Of a DNA stretch of 64,000 nucleotides, positions 17,271-26,534 are shown in pieces. This stretch comes from Streptomyces graminofaciens (GTDB taxonomy: Bacteria; Actinomycetota; Actinomycetes; Streptomycetales; Streptomycetaceae), in contig NZ_AP018448.1 in NCBI RefSeq assembly GCF_030294945.1, forward strand, positions 11,132,501-11,196,500, read 5' to 3'. Position 1 is the first letter of the stretch; each line of letters starts with the position of its first letter. Position numbers and translations under genes: made by a program. The notes beneath the pieces were generated by a model, which made no database searches, had not been told where the DNA came from, and saw only the letters and a program-made list of their open reading frames with translations.

Positions 17271-18701
17271 TCAGCTCGTCACGCGGAAGGTGGCGTCGCT
17301 GCGTCCTGTGGCGGTGGTGATGGGGTCGAGCTGCAGTTGGTACGCGTAGTGGCGGATGTAGCGGTCGGGGTGGTTGTACGACTGGAACGAGGACCAGGAC
17401 GGGTCGGCGAGACCGGCGACCTGGCGGAAGGTGGCGTCCGCGGCGAACTGGGCGGTGCCGTCGTTGTGGACGAGCTGGAAGTCGTAGTCGGCGTGCCGCA
17501 GGTAGTAGCCGGGGAAGTTGACCGACTCGAAGGAGACGGTGCCGGTGCCGGCCAGGCCCGGGCGCAGCCGGAACTGGGCGTCCTGGCTGGTGACGTTCTG
17601 GTCGATGCGCACGTCGAAGTTGGCGTGCCGTACGTAGCGGTCCTGGTAGTTGTACGACTGCAGCCGCTTGCCCGGGACATTGGCATAGCGGGCCTGAACG
17701 CGGGCGTCCTCGGCGGCGGTCAGGGTCAGGATCGAGCCGTGGCGCTTGTGGGTGCCGCCGAGGCTGTAGCTTCCCGACGCGGGGAGCTGGTAGGTGCCGG
17801 GGCTGGAGGGGTTGGTGGTGGTGACGGGCATGTAGCCGCGTCCGGAGGCGTACTGGTCGAGGTAGAGGGTCCATTCGTTGCGGTCGCGGTACTTCATCCA
17901 CATCGGGCCTTCGACCTGGGAGCCGGTGAGGCCGATGCCGGAGAGGTCGCCGAGGTCGGTCCAGGTGCCGAGGATCGAGTTGCTGCCTTCGAGGGAGATC
18001 TGGCCGGCGCTGGAGGCCCGCACGTAGCGGTAGTTGCCGACTCCGGCGGGGACTTCGACGATCTGGGTGTCGATGATGTTCTGGGAGCCGGGGCGCTCGA
18101 TATAGAGCTGGGGGGTGGTGATGGTGCGGAAGTCGGTGGTGCGGGCGTAGTAGATGCGGTGCTTGAGTACGCCGTCGCGGGTGGCGTTGGTGGCCCAGTA
18201 CAGGACGTAGTCGTTGGTGGCGGGGTTCCAGATCGCTTCCGGGGCCCAGGCGTTGCGTCCGTCGGGGATGGCGCCGGCGACGTTGAGCAGCCTGGGGGCG
18301 GACCAGGTGACCAGGTCGGTGGACTCCCACACGACGAGGTTGCGGCTGCCGTTGGACATGGAGTCGGGCCATGACTGGCCGCAGCCGATGCACAGGTCGG
18401 TGGCGAGGATCCAGTACTTGCTGCCGTCGGGTGAGCGGACCAGGGCGGGGTCACGCACCCCTCGGGTGCCCACGGTGGAGCGCAGGGTCATCGCGCCGCC
18501 GTTGAGGTCGTTCCAGTGCAGACCGTCCGCGCTGTACGAGAAGTACATCTGCTGGCCGTTCGAACCGTCCCCGATGAAGTGCGTCATCAGGTAGCCGGGG
18601 TCGGCGGCGGCGGCCCGTTGGGGTGTGGTCACGACCTGGGCGGTGAAGAGCAGGCAGGCGGCGACGAGTGTCGCCGCCAGCCTGGAGAGAACAGCGGACA
18701 T
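17271..18701 (-). CDS. Secreted GH43 exo-alpha-1,5-L-arabinofuranosidase-like enzyme with CBM42
   Basis: A 476-residue protein: signal peptide (about 1-33, ending RAAAA-DPGY), a five-bladed GH43 domain (about 34-330; GTRGVRDPALVRSPDGSKYW, APEAIWNPATNDY, QVEGPMWMKY) and a C-terminal AbfB/CBM42 trefoil (about 340-476) with repeated SYNYQDRYVRH, NFPGYYLRH and SYNHPDRYIRH motifs that bind arabinofuranose side chains. This pairing is known from Streptomyces exo-1,5-alpha-L-arabinofuranosidases. An AGGGA lies before the ATG. It would trim arabinan or arabinogalactan. No fucosidase-type operator was found upstream, so it is probably controlled separately. Exact linkage specificity is inferred. Confidence 0.85.
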   Translation of the reverse strand: MSAVLSRLAATLVAACLLFTAQVVTTPQRAAAADPGYLMTHFIGDGSNGQQMYFSYSADGLHWNDLNGGAMTLRSTVGTRGVRDPALVRSPDGSKYWILATDLCIGCGQSWPDSMSNGSRNLVVWESTDLVTWSAPRLLNVAGAIPDGRNAWAPEAIWNPATNDYVLYWATNATRDGVLKHRIYYARTTDFRTITTPQLYIERPGSQNIIDTQIVEVPAGVGNYRYVRASSAGQISLEGSNSILGTWTDLGDLSGIGLTGSQVEGPMWMKYRDRNEWTLYLDQYASGRGYMPVTTTNPSSPGTYQLPASGSYSLGGTHKRHGSILTLTAAEDARVQARYANVPGKRLQSYNYQDRYVRHANFDVRIDQNVTSQDAQFRLRPGLAGTGTVSFESVNFPGYYLRHADYDFQLVHNDGTAQFAADATFRQVAGLADPSWSSFQSYNHPDRYIRHYAYQLQLDPITTATGRSDATFRVTS

Positions 18702-18817
18702 GTGTGTTCCCTGTCTTTCTGCGGGTGCCTCGATGAGAGGGGAGGTCTTGGGTGAAGCCCGACGAAGTACACGGAGTGCGGCCGTGCGGTGAGGGGGAGT
18801 CAGGCGTGCGTGTGTCC

Positions 18818-18853
18818 TGCGGGGGCGGGGCGCCTAAGCGCCCCGCCCCCGCA
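18818..18853 (-). terminator. Strong hairpin after the second GH29 gene
   Basis: A perfect 16-bp stem (arms 18818-18833 and 18838-18853, TGCGGGGGCGGGGCGC and its complement) with a CTAA loop, about 60 bases past the fucosidase stop. Nothing else is recognisable in 18702-18911. Confidence 0.8.
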
Positions 18854-18911
18854 GAGATCCGTCACTGCCACTCCTCACCACAGGCCGAGGAGGAGAGGGA
18901 CGGGGGTGGGA

Positions 18912-20867
18912 TCAGGAGGGGGTGATCAGCCACTGCTGTTCGGTGCGGCCGGCGTAGGGCTGCTGCTCCACGGCGGCGGCGTTGGCGGTGCTGGCCTCGT
19001 CCACGGCGAGGGCGAGCCCGCTGAAACGGTTGATCAGCAGGAAGTGCCCGTCGCCGGTGGGGGTGACGGCCCAGTGCTGCTGCGGGGCGTTGGCGTCTCC
19101 CCAGATGCCGGCGAGGCCGCCGTCCTCGCGGGACAGGCCACCGATCTCCAGGAGCTTGCCGCTGCCCACACCCTTGATCTTGTAGTAGCCGTCGCCGGTC
19201 TTGATGAAGGTCCACTTCTGGTTGGTCTGGCCGAGCCAGGGCCACTGCTGGATCTTGGTGTTGTCGGCGGTGAGCCGGTTGATGACGTCGGCGACCTGGC
19301 CGCTGTTGCGGTTGACCAGGCGGTAGACGGTGCCGTCGCCGGGCAGTGTGGTGGACACCAGGGCCGGCTTGAGCGACCGGCCGCCGATCCTGACGCCGCT
19401 GACGTTGGCGTAGCCGCCGGTGGCGGCGTTGGCCTGGATCCGCACGAAGCCCACGTTCCGGTTGGGCCACTCGGCCAGCTTCGGCTTGCGGTTGCCGCCG
19501 GTCCAGGTGCCGGTGGCGACCTGGGTGAAGCTGACGCCGTCGGTGCTGGTGAGGATGGTGTAGGAGGTGATGTCGCCGTCGGTGGAGTCGTTGCGGCTCC
19601 ACTGCTTGGGCAGGTACTCAAGGGTGGAGACGTTGCTCCACACGCCGCCGAGGTCGATGGTGATGGACTGCGGCAGCGGCGCCGGCAGCCCCCAGGTCGA
19701 CCAGCAGGTCTCGTAGCGGACGTCGCTGAGTCCGTCGATGGCGTTGAGCGGACCCTCACCGGTGTGGAAGCCGGTGGCGTACGCGTTGACCGGTGTGACG
19801 GGGTGCTCTGCGCGCAGTGGCTGGGTGGGCAGCGGCGGCCTGGAGGCGTTCGGGCTCCACGCCGCGCCGACCTCGGCGAGCCGGTTGACGATGTTGGTGT
19901 CCAGCAGGCCGTTGCGGTTGGGCGGGCAGTTGAGGATGAACGAGGTGTACTTCGGTTCCAGGTCGGCCAGGTGCGCGAGGATCGCGGACTTGCTCATGAG
20001 GCCCTCGGTCGGGGTGGAGGGGTGCCAGAACCAGCCGTTGCTGATGGTCTGTCCCTGCATACCGGCGTAGGTGTTGCCCGCAGGTGCCGTGACGCCCAGC
20101 GGCTCCTCGAAGAAGATCGCGTCGCTGAGGAAGGGCTCCGACAGCCCGCCGATGTCGAGCATGACGCAGTCCGGCTGCAGCTCTTTCACCAGCGAACGGA
20201 TCTGCTGGTAGGAGACGGCCTGCTGTCCCATCTGCCATGCGTAACCGTCAGTCATGAACATGTCGATGGTGCCGTAGTTGGTGAGCAGCTCGCGGATCTG
20301 ACCGAGAAGGAAGGTCATGTGGCTGGGCTGGATGGCGTCGGTGATCTGGAGCCCGGACACCTTGTGCCGGCTCTCCCATGCCTCGACGCCGAAGGTGCGG
20401 TCCCAGACCGAGTAGTAGAACCCGACCTTCAGCCCCTTCGCGCGGAAGGCGTCGCAGTACGCCTGGACGACGTCGTGTTTATAGGAGCTGTTCGCGACGT
20501 TCTGGGTGCCGTGGGCGCTCGGCCACAGGGCGAAGCCGTCGTGGTGCCTGGTGGTCAGGATGCCGTAGCTCATCTTCGCGGCGGCCGCCGCGTCGGCCCA
20601 CTGCGCGCAGTTGACACTCGGGGGAGCGAAGCGGGTGGGGCTCTGGTTGGGTTCCGCCCACTCCTCGTTGGTGAACGTGCCCAGGCTGAAGTGGTTGAAC
20701 ATGCCGAACCGCATGTCGACCATCTTGCTGAGGTTGGTCTGCGCGTCCGCGGCGGACGCCGGCGACAGCAGGCCGGAGAAGCCGGGGACGAGCGGCAGAG
20801 CGGTCGCGGCGCCCGCCGCACCCGCCGCGCCGAGAAACGTACGGCGACTCATTCTTGATGAGGACAT
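18912..20867 (-). CDS. Secreted GH29 alpha-L-fucosidase with F5/8C-like and ricin-type domains
   Basis: A 651-residue protein with a Tat signal (MSRRTFLGAAGAAG; start ATG at 20867 with AGGAG upstream, an in-frame ATG five codons later is also possible). The GH29 domain (about 45-345) shows RFGMFNHFSLGTFTNEEW, TTRHHDGFALWPS and the nucleophile Asp in MFMTDGYAW. A discoidin/F5-8C-like beta-sandwich follows (about 375-500), then a ricin-type trefoil (about 515-651). It is clearly diverged from the other three GH29 enzymes (TDGY instead of WFDG or WWDG) and may act on a different linkage. The frame upstream of 20867 stays open but runs through the leader. Confidence 0.9.
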   Translation of the reverse strand: MSSSRMSRRTFLGAAGAAGAATALPLVPGFSGLLSPASAADAQTNLSKMVDMRFGMFNHFSLGTFTNEEWAEPNQSPTRFAPPSVNCAQWADAAAAAKMSYGILTTRHHDGFALWPSAHGTQNVANSSYKHDVVQAYCDAFRAKGLKVGFYYSVWDRTFGVEAWESRHKVSGLQITDAIQPSHMTFLLGQIRELLTNYGTIDMFMTDGYAWQMGQQAVSYQQIRSLVKELQPDCVMLDIGGLSEPFLSDAIFFEEPLGVTAPAGNTYAGMQGQTISNGWFWHPSTPTEGLMSKSAILAHLADLEPKYTSFILNCPPNRNGLLDTNIVNRLAEVGAAWSPNASRPPLPTQPLRAEHPVTPVNAYATGFHTGEGPLNAIDGLSDVRYETCWSTWGLPAPLPQSITIDLGGVWSNVSTLEYLPKQWSRNDSTDGDITSYTILTSTDGVSFTQVATGTWTGGNRKPKLAEWPNRNVGFVRIQANAATGGYANVSGVRIGGRSLKPALVSTTLPGDGTVYRLVNRNSGQVADVINRLTADNTKIQQWPWLGQTNQKWTFIKTGDGYYKIKGVGSGKLLEIGGLSREDGGLAGIWGDANAPQQHWAVTPTGDGHFLLINRFSGLALAVDEASTANAAAVEQQPYAGRTEQQWLITPS

Positions 20868-21200
20868 GGCCCACTCCTGTGTGGATCGATGGCGTTGCTT
20901 GCGGTGACGACGTGGTGGGACGGTCTGCGGGGGCCTGGCTGACGGGGTCTTTCGGGCGGCAGGCGACCGGGTTGCCCTGGGGGGCGATCGGCGTGGGACG
21001 AAGTGACGTGCGGGACGTGGTCTCGCCCGAGGGTGGGCTCCGGCTTCGGCGCGGGGCAGGTGGACAGGGGCGTGAACCCACGGGTAAGGCGGCGCTCCGA
21101 CGGTGCGTGATCGGCTCTGACGAGGTCTTTTCCTGGCGGCTCGCAGGACAGTGCGCGGTGTCACGACCGGCCGTACACACAGCGTGTGTCCGGCGGAGCA

Positions 21201-21241
21201 ACATCGGATGTATTAACGGCTACCGGTCGTCGGTCCGTCTA
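21201..21241 (-). promoter_or_regulatory. Promoter and operator of the second GH29 gene
   Basis: Read leftward: TAGACG (21241-21236), 18-base spacer, GTTAAT (21217-21212), then ACATCCGATGT (21211-21201), the same order and spacing as at the first fucosidase. The start codon is 334 bases away, so this transcript would have an unusually long 5' leader (20868-21200), in which no gene was recognised. Confidence 0.7.
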
Positions 21242-21332
21242 GAGCCGTGGCAGAAATATCCCGGATCAACCCAGATCAACATGGGGATCGAGGCTGGTAT
21301 GCATGTCGAGCGGTAGGACTGAACCACGCTAT

Positions 21333-21343
21333 ACATAGGATGT
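21333..21343. promoter_or_regulatory. Auxiliary fucosidase-type operator
   Basis: ACATAGGATGT, one mismatch from ACATCGGATGT, 132 bp (centre to centre) upstream of the promoter copy, followed by GTTCGG as other auxiliary copies are by CTTCGG. Confidence 0.45.
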
Positions 21344-21365
21344 GTTCGGTCCGGCAGGAGCGAGC

Positions 21366-21399
21366 GTCCGGGTGCGGATGTTTCCGTACGCACCCGGAC
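21366..21399 (-). terminator. Hairpin after the GH43 galactanase-like gene
   Basis: A perfect 11-bp stem (arms 21366-21376 and 21389-21399, GTCCGGGTGCG and its complement) directly past the stop codon at 21404. Confidence 0.7.
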
Positions 21400-21403
21400 A
21401 TCG

Positions 21404-22843
21404 TCACGCCGCGCGCCGCTGGAACTGCTGGTTGGTGCCGGTGCCACAGGGCCACTGGATGAGGCGGGCTCCGTTGGCGGTGGACGCGTCCTTCACGTCG
21501 AGGCACTTGCCGCTGTGCCGGGCGACGAGCCGGTAGTAGCCGCCTCCCTGGTCCTGGAACTGCCACTGCTGGTTGGTGCCGGTGGTGCAGCGGTACTGGT
21601 TGACGAAGGCGCCGTCGGCGGTGGAGTTGCCCGCGACGTCGAGGCACTTGCCGCTGTGCTGGGCGAGGACCTGGACGTATCCGTTGCCGGTGTCCTTGAG
21701 CCGCCACTGCTGGTTGATGCCGCTGCTGCAGGTGTACTGGAGGGCGGCCGCGCCGTCGGCGGCGGAGTTGTCGGAGATGTCGAGGCACTTGCCGCTGTGC
21801 CGTGCCACCAGGTTGTAGTAGGGGCCGCCGCCCGCGCCGGTGACCGTGCCGGCCTCGGTGTCGATGGCGATCTGCGGGTACCACGGCATGTTCATGGTGG
21901 TCCGGGTGGGGAAGGTCAGCGGGAGCCAGACGTACTGCGAGTCGTTGACCGTGCCGCCCATGGAGTTGCCCCAGCGGTCGCCCAGGTAGAGGTACGAGGT
22001 GCCCGTGGTGCCCTGGACGGGCAGCACGAACGTGGTCTGGGAGCCGTAGCCGGTGTCGTCGCCGATCTCGGTCATGGCCGTCCAGGGGCCGGCGACGCTG
22101 GTGGCGGTGGCGTACTTCTGCTGGTTGGGCTTCCAGCCGCTGTTGCCGGAGGTCAGCATGAAGTAGACGCCGTCGCGCTTGAACAGCGCCGGAGCCTCAC
22201 GGAAGGTACCGGCCCAGGGGTTGGCGGTCAGACGGTCGTAGGCCGTGTAGTCGGCGGTGAGTCTCCAGATCTGCAGGTCGGCGTTGCCGGCGGCGGAGGT
22301 GATCTGGTACGCCGTGCCGTCGTCGTCCTTGAACAGGGTCATGTCGCGGGACGTGGTGCCGGTCGGCGGCCGGAAGCTGCCCTTGCAGGTGTAGTCGCCG
22401 TCGATGGTGTCGGAGACGGCGACGGCGGCGCGAGCCTGGTTGTAGTCGGTGCCGTTCTCCTTGTGCATCCACATCACGAACTTGCCGGTGGTGGAGTTGA
22501 AGACGACCTTGGGCCGCTCGATGTTGGCGACCGCCAGCTCCGGGTCGCTGGCCTGGGTCAGAACGTTGCGTCTGAACTCCCAGGTCTTCAGGTCGGACGA
22601 GCGGTAGGCGGAGACGGCTCTGAAGGTGTTGTCGGCGTTGCGGTTCTCGCCGAACCAGTAGTAGTACGAGCCGACTTTGATCACCCCGCCGCCGTGGGCG
22701 TGGACGACGGTGCCGCTGGTGTCGGTGAACTGGGTGGGGTTGGTGATGGTGACCGTGGCCGCCTGGGCGGGGGAGCCGGTGACAAGAAGTGCGGTCAGGC
22801 TCAGGAGGGCGGCCAACACATAGGTGAGGGCGCGTCGGAGCAT
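21404..22843 (-). CDS. Secreted GH43 exo-beta-1,3-galactanase-like enzyme with CBM13
   Basis: A 479-residue protein: signal peptide (about 1-28, SPAQAA), GH43-fold domain (about 30-345; VVHAHGGGVIKVGSYYYWFGENR, NIERPKVVFNSTTGKFVMW, SSAAG/TSRDMTLFKDDDG blocks) and a C-terminal CBM13 trefoil (about 350-479) with three near-identical ARHSGKCLD...QQW repeats. The N-terminal AHGGG...YYWFGE signature and the CBM13 pairing match exo-beta-1,3-galactanases acting on type II arabinogalactan. GAGGTG precedes the ATG. With the GH43/CBM42 and the fucosidases this suggests arabinogalactan-protein breakdown. The substrate is inferred from family resemblance. Confidence 0.78.
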   Translation of the reverse strand: MLRRALTYVLAALLSLTALLVTGSPAQAATVTITNPTQFTDTSGTVVHAHGGGVIKVGSYYYWFGENRNADNTFRAVSAYRSSDLKTWEFRRNVLTQASDPELAVANIERPKVVFNSTTGKFVMWMHKENGTDYNQARAAVAVSDTIDGDYTCKGSFRPPTGTTSRDMTLFKDDDGTAYQITSAAGNADLQIWRLTADYTAYDRLTANPWAGTFREAPALFKRDGVYFMLTSGNSGWKPNQQKYATATSVAGPWTAMTEIGDDTGYGSQTTFVLPVQGTTGTSYLYLGDRWGNSMGGTVNDSQYVWLPLTFPTRTTMNMPWYPQIAIDTEAGTVTGAGGGPYYNLVARHSGKCLDISDNSAADGAAALQYTCSSGINQQWRLKDTGNGYVQVLAQHSGKCLDVAGNSTADGAFVNQYRCTTGTNQQWQFQDQGGGYYRLVARHSGKCLDVKDASTANGARLIQWPCGTGTNQQFQRRAA

Positions 22844-22901
22844 CTGGGTTCACCTCAATGAGGCTTGTGAATTGTTTGGTTGTGTGCGACTCCGTTTGAG
22901 G

Positions 22902-22930
22902 ACGGTAGGTGGGAAACGAGGCTTCGTCAA
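22902..22930 (-). promoter_or_regulatory. Probable promoter of the GH43 galactanase-like gene
   Basis: Leftward TTGACG (22930-22925), 17-base spacer, TACCGT (22907-22902), about 60 bases before the start codon. Confidence 0.5.
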
Positions 22931-22948
22931 CGACCTGATCTCAATTAC

Positions 22949-22959
22949 ACATCCGATGT
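22949..22959. promoter_or_regulatory. Fucosidase-type operator in the divergent GH43-GH29 spacer
   Basis: Perfect ACATCCGATGT, followed by CTTCGGGG. It lies 19 bases upstream of the -35 of the leftward GH43 gene and 106 bp (centre to centre) upstream of the rightward fucosidase operator, so it may serve both genes. Confidence 0.6.
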
Positions 22960-23024
22960 CTTCGGGGTCGCGTCGTCTCTCTGATCCGACAGTCCGCGAT
23001 TTGTGCGAGCTTTCGTCTACCCCC

Positions 23025-23065
23025 TAGACATGACAAGGTCTGTTGCTGATTAATACATCCGATGT
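23025..23065 (+). promoter_or_regulatory. Promoter and operator of the third GH29 gene
   Basis: TAGACA (23025-23030), 18-base spacer, ATTAAT (23049-23054), ACATCCGATGT (23055-23065): the same layout as at the other fucosidases. The TTG start is 136 bases downstream. Confidence 0.72.
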
Positions 23066-23200
23066 CACCTAGGTGAAACACACGCTTCCGTACGGCTCCC
23101 CTGTGTCTCGCCGTCTCCGTGGTGACGCATCCGATCTGTTCGGCCCCGACGCTGAGCCGCAGCACCTGTGTGCTGTCTTGCGGACAGTCAGGAGAAGACC

Positions 23201-25540
23201 TTGTCACAGCCGATCACTCGCCGAAGAGTGCTTGTCGGCATGGCGGCCATGACGGCCGCCGCGGCCATCACTCCCACACTCGCGACCCCCGCATACGCCG
23301 CCGCTCCCCAGCCGCTCCCGCTCCCCCCGCTGCGTATCCCGAAGCTCGACCTGGGTGTCGAACAGCAGCCGGACGACAAGATCCGGTGGTTGCAGGACGC
23401 CAAGCTCGGCATGTTCATCCACTGGGGTGTCTACTCCGGCCCGGCCAAGGGCGAGTGGTACATGGAGAACGCCGCCATCACCCCGGAGAACTACAAGAAG
23501 TACGTCACCGACGCCACCGGCGAGCAGTTCACCGCCACCGCCTACAACCCGGCCGACTGGGCCCAGTTGGCCAAGGACATGGGCGCGAAGTACACGGTGC
23601 TCACGGCCCGCCACCACGACGGCTTCGCACTGTGGCCGTCCACCCACCCGAATGCCTGGCACGCCGGGCAGGCCCCGCTCCAGAAGGACTTCATCGGCCA
23701 GTACGTCACCGCCGTACGCGATGCCGGGCTGAAGGTGGGCCTGTACATCTCGCCGCTGAGCTGGCGCTACCCGGGCTACTACGACGTCCACGGCACCAAC
23801 TGCCTGCCCAACAAGTGGGGTTACACCACGGATCCCGCGCACAAGGAGAACGCGCGGATCATGAAGAACGAGCTGTACCAACAGGTCAGGGAGCTGGTCA
23901 CCCAGTACGGCAAGATCGACGACCTGTGGTGGGACGGCGGCTGGCTCGGCCAGCAGGGCTCCGACGCGGCCGCCGCCTTCTTCTGGGAGCCCGGCAAGTT
24001 CCGCGACCCGGCGAACGAGTGGCCGGTGGATTCCGCCTACAGCGAGACCGACCCCGTCACCGGCAAGCTGCTGGGCCTGACCGGGCTGGTGCGCAAGCAC
24101 CAGCCGGACATCGTCACCACCCTGCGTTCGGGCTGGATCGGCGACTTCACCAGCGAGGAGGGCCCCTCCGTCCCGTCCGGTGCGATCCGTACCGGCAAGG
24201 TGGCGGAGAAGTGCTTCACCATCGGCGGTGCCTGGGGCTACAAGGCCGGCGCGAGCGTGATGGGCTTCGGCACGGCCATGAACATCCTGGTCAACGCCTG
24301 GGTGCGGAACATGACCTGCCTGGTCAACGTCGGTCCGGACCGCACCGGCGTGGTGCCCACCGCCCAGGCCGACCTGGTGCGCCGGATCGGTTCCTTCATG
24401 ACCACCTGCGGCGAGGCCGTCTACGGCACCAGCGGCGGCCCCTGGCAGCCTGTCGACGGCCGGTACGGCTACACGTCCAAGGGCAGCACCTTCTACATCC
24501 ACCTGCTGCCCGGCTACAGCGGCACCAGCTTCACCACACCCTCGATCGGGGACGCGAACGTGACCGGCGTCATCGACGTCGCGTCTGGTGCCGACCTGTC
24601 GTACACCGTGGACGCGGAAGGGCAGGTGACGATCACCGGCATCAACCGCACCCGCATCCCCGAGGACAGCGTCGTCGGGGTGACCCTGGACCGCCCGGTT
24701 CAGCCCGCCGACATCGCCGCCGGCAGGACGGCCACGGCCGGCAGCGAGGAGACCTCCAAGGGAAACACCGCGGCGAAGGCCGTGGACGGATCCACCGCGA
24801 CTCGCTGGTGCGCGAACAACGGCAACACCGGACACTGGCTGAAGGTGGACCTGGGGACCACCAAGTCCCTCACCGGCACCCGTATCGCCTGGGAGTTGGA
24901 CGCGACGAACTATCGCTACCGGATCGAGGGCTCCACCGACAACAGCACCTGGACCACCCTCGCCGACCGCACCGCCACCACCAGCACCAGCCAGGTGCAG
25001 GTCTCCGCCTTCCGGGCGCAGGCCCGCTACGTACGGGTGACGGTCACCGGGCTCCCTGCCACAGTATGGGCGTCCATCCGCAGCCTGGAGGTCTACGACC
25101 GGCCCTTCACCGCGGATCTGGGCACCTACCGGCTGGTGAACCGCAAGAGCGGCAAGGTCATGGACGTCAGCGACGCCTCCAGCGCCGACGGCGCCGCCAT
25201 CATCCAGTGGCCCTCGACCGGCGGCACCAACCAGCAGTGGAAGCTGCTGCCGAATGCCGACGGCTCCTACCGGCTGGTCAACGTCCGCAGCGGCAAGGTC
25301 CTGGAGAGCCCGGACGATTCCACCCAGGGCGCGCCCCTGGACCAGTCGACCGACGACGGCGGCGACAACCAGTGGTGGAAGCTGGTCCCCTCCCAGACCA
25401 GCGGCTACTACCGACTGGTCAACGTCCGCAACGGATGGTGCGCCGACGTCAAGGACGCCTCCACGGCGGACGGTGTCAAGGTCATCCAGTGGCCCACCAC
25501 CGACGGGGCGAACCAGGACTGGCAGCTCATCGCCCTGTGA
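23201..25540 (+). CDS. Secreted GH29 alpha-L-fucosidase with F5/8C and ricin-type domains
   Basis: A 779-residue enzyme. The TTG at 23201 is chosen because AGGAG lies seven bases upstream and it opens directly into a Tat signal (ITRRRVLVGMAAM); the frame is open a little further but without a ribosome-binding site. GH29 domain (about 55-500): KLGMFIHWGVYSGPAKGEWY, TARHHDGFALWPS and nucleophile Asp245 in LWWDGGW. A C-terminal beta sandwich of the barrel is followed by an F5/8C domain (about 505-640; ATRWCANNGNTGHWLKVDLG) and a ricin trefoil (about 645-779) with three QxW-type repeats. Probably the largest fucosidase of this set. A strong terminator follows. Confidence 0.92.
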   Translation: MSQPITRRRVLVGMAAMTAAAAITPTLATPAYAAAPQPLPLPPLRIPKLDLGVEQQPDDKIRWLQDAKLGMFIHWGVYSGPAKGEWYMENAAITPENYKKYVTDATGEQFTATAYNPADWAQLAKDMGAKYTVLTARHHDGFALWPSTHPNAWHAGQAPLQKDFIGQYVTAVRDAGLKVGLYISPLSWRYPGYYDVHGTNCLPNKWGYTTDPAHKENARIMKNELYQQVRELVTQYGKIDDLWWDGGWLGQQGSDAAAAFFWEPGKFRDPANEWPVDSAYSETDPVTGKLLGLTGLVRKHQPDIVTTLRSGWIGDFTSEEGPSVPSGAIRTGKVAEKCFTIGGAWGYKAGASVMGFGTAMNILVNAWVRNMTCLVNVGPDRTGVVPTAQADLVRRIGSFMTTCGEAVYGTSGGPWQPVDGRYGYTSKGSTFYIHLLPGYSGTSFTTPSIGDANVTGVIDVASGADLSYTVDAEGQVTITGINRTRIPEDSVVGVTLDRPVQPADIAAGRTATAGSEETSKGNTAAKAVDGSTATRWCANNGNTGHWLKVDLGTTKSLTGTRIAWELDATNYRYRIEGSTDNSTWTTLADRTATTSTSQVQVSAFRAQARYVRVTVTGLPATVWASIRSLEVYDRPFTADLGTYRLVNRKSGKVMDVSDASSADGAAIIQWPSTGGTNQQWKLLPNADGSYRLVNVRSGKVLESPDDSTQGAPLDQSTDDGGDNQWWKLVPSQTSGYYRLVNVRNGWCADVKDASTADGVKVIQWPTTDGANQDWQLIAL

Positions 25541-25571
25541 CGGCGTTCGCGGCGAGGGGGCCCGTGCCCCT

Positions 25572-25614
25572 GCGGCGCGGCCCCCTGGCCCTCACGGTCA
25601 GGGGGCCGCGCCGC
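25572..25614 (+). terminator. Hairpin terminator after the third GH29 gene
   Basis: A perfect 16-bp stem (arms 25572-25587 and 25599-25614, GCGGCGCGGCCCCCTG and its complement), 31 bases after the stop. Confidence 0.8.
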
Positions 25615-25740
25615 CTGGCGTCATGGCCGCCCAGGAGCGCGCGGCCATGCTCATCGCCCTCCCGGCAGTGATCCCCCGGGCCCCCGCAGACCTCGTCCTC
25701 GCCGAACGCCAACCAAATTCGGGGCCCGCCAAACCTCCAG

Positions 25741-25760
25741 ATGTGAACTAGGGATCACAT
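25741..25760. promoter_or_regulatory. ATGTGA-N8-TCACAT palindrome beyond the tetR 3' end
   Basis: A 6+6-bp inverted repeat with a further TCACATA half-site at 25788. The half-sites match those in the tetR-monooxygenase spacer (26535-26579). Its location downstream of both flanking genes is odd; it may be a remote site for the same TetR protein. Confidence 0.4.
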
Positions 25761-25843
25761 AAAGCTGGAGGGAAAGCTCACATACACCCGCATCGCCCGT
25801 CAAGGGCTGTGCGCGCACCTCTCTGTGAAGGGTGAGCCCGGGC

Positions 25844-26491
25844 TCAGTGGCCTTCCGGGGCGTCGAGGAGGTAGGAGACGACCGCGGTCTGGAGGTGGCT
25901 GCGCAGTTCGTTCCAGGGCAGCGGGCGGTCGGACTCCAGGAACTCGCCCTGGGTGATGCGGTGCGCGACCGTGGCGTAGATCAGGCGGTACGCGAAGTCC
26001 AGCGCGGCCTCGGGGTCGGGATGCGCGACAGGTGCGTGACGCAGTGCCTCGGTGAAATGGCGATTGCCCTCGATGCTGACGCGGGAGCCCTCGGCCCGTA
26101 CCGCCTCGTGCCGGGTGCCGAGCAGCAGGAAGACGCGCAGCAGGGCCTCGTGCGCCTGGAAGCTGTCGGTGATCGCGCCCACCGCCTCGGCGACCGCCAC
26201 GGCTGGGTCGCGCAGGATGCGCAATCGCTCCGCGGACATGCGTGCCGTGATCCCGGCCTGGAGATTCTCGGTGAAGGCGCGCTGGATGGCCAGCAGGAGG
26301 CCTTCCTTGTCGCCGAACCGTCGGTAGATGCTGCCGACCGCCATGCCTGCCCGCTCGGCGACGGCGGCCACCGTCAGCGCGTCCGCTCCGCCCTCTTCGA
26401 GCAGTGCGTACCCGGCCTGCAGGATGTCCTGCTGCGAACGGCGGCTGCGTTCCTGGAAAGCGGCAGGTCTGCCGGTGGAGGACTCGGTCAC
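25844..26491 (-). CDS. TetR-family repressor of the aromatic operon
   Basis: A 215-residue TetR protein: N-terminal DNA-binding domain with TVAAVAERAGMAVGSIYRRF as the helix-turn-helix, then a divergent all-helical ligand domain. The GTG start at 26491 reads VTESSTGRP; there is no strong ribosome-binding site, so the start could be slightly off. It is divergent from the monooxygenase operon across a 177-base spacer with TGTGAA/TTCACA repeats, so it most likely represses that operon and itself, with an aromatic compound as inducer. Ligand not predictable from sequence. Confidence 0.82.
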   Translation of the reverse strand: MTESSTGRPAAFQERSRRSQQDILQAGYALLEEGGADALTVAAVAERAGMAVGSIYRRFGDKEGLLLAIQRAFTENLQAGITARMSAERLRILRDPAVAVAEAVGAITDSFQAHEALLRVFLLLGTRHEAVRAEGSRVSIEGNRHFTEALRHAPVAHPDPEAALDFAYRLIYATVAHRITQGEFLESDRPLPWNELRSHLQTAVVSYLLDAPEGH

Positions 26492-26534
26492 TCACGCAGT
26501 TTATCGACCTACCTCTTGACGTCCATCCGGCGAG

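Noticed and set aside
20868..21164. N-terminal extension of the second GH29 protein
   Set aside because: The upstream codons encode an Arg/Pro-rich sequence ahead of a clear Tat signal, and AGGAG sits before the ATG at 20867.
23127..23137. Third fucosidase-type operator (GCATCCGATCT)
   Set aside because: Two mismatches, no -35/-10 in register and no partner; likely chance similarity.
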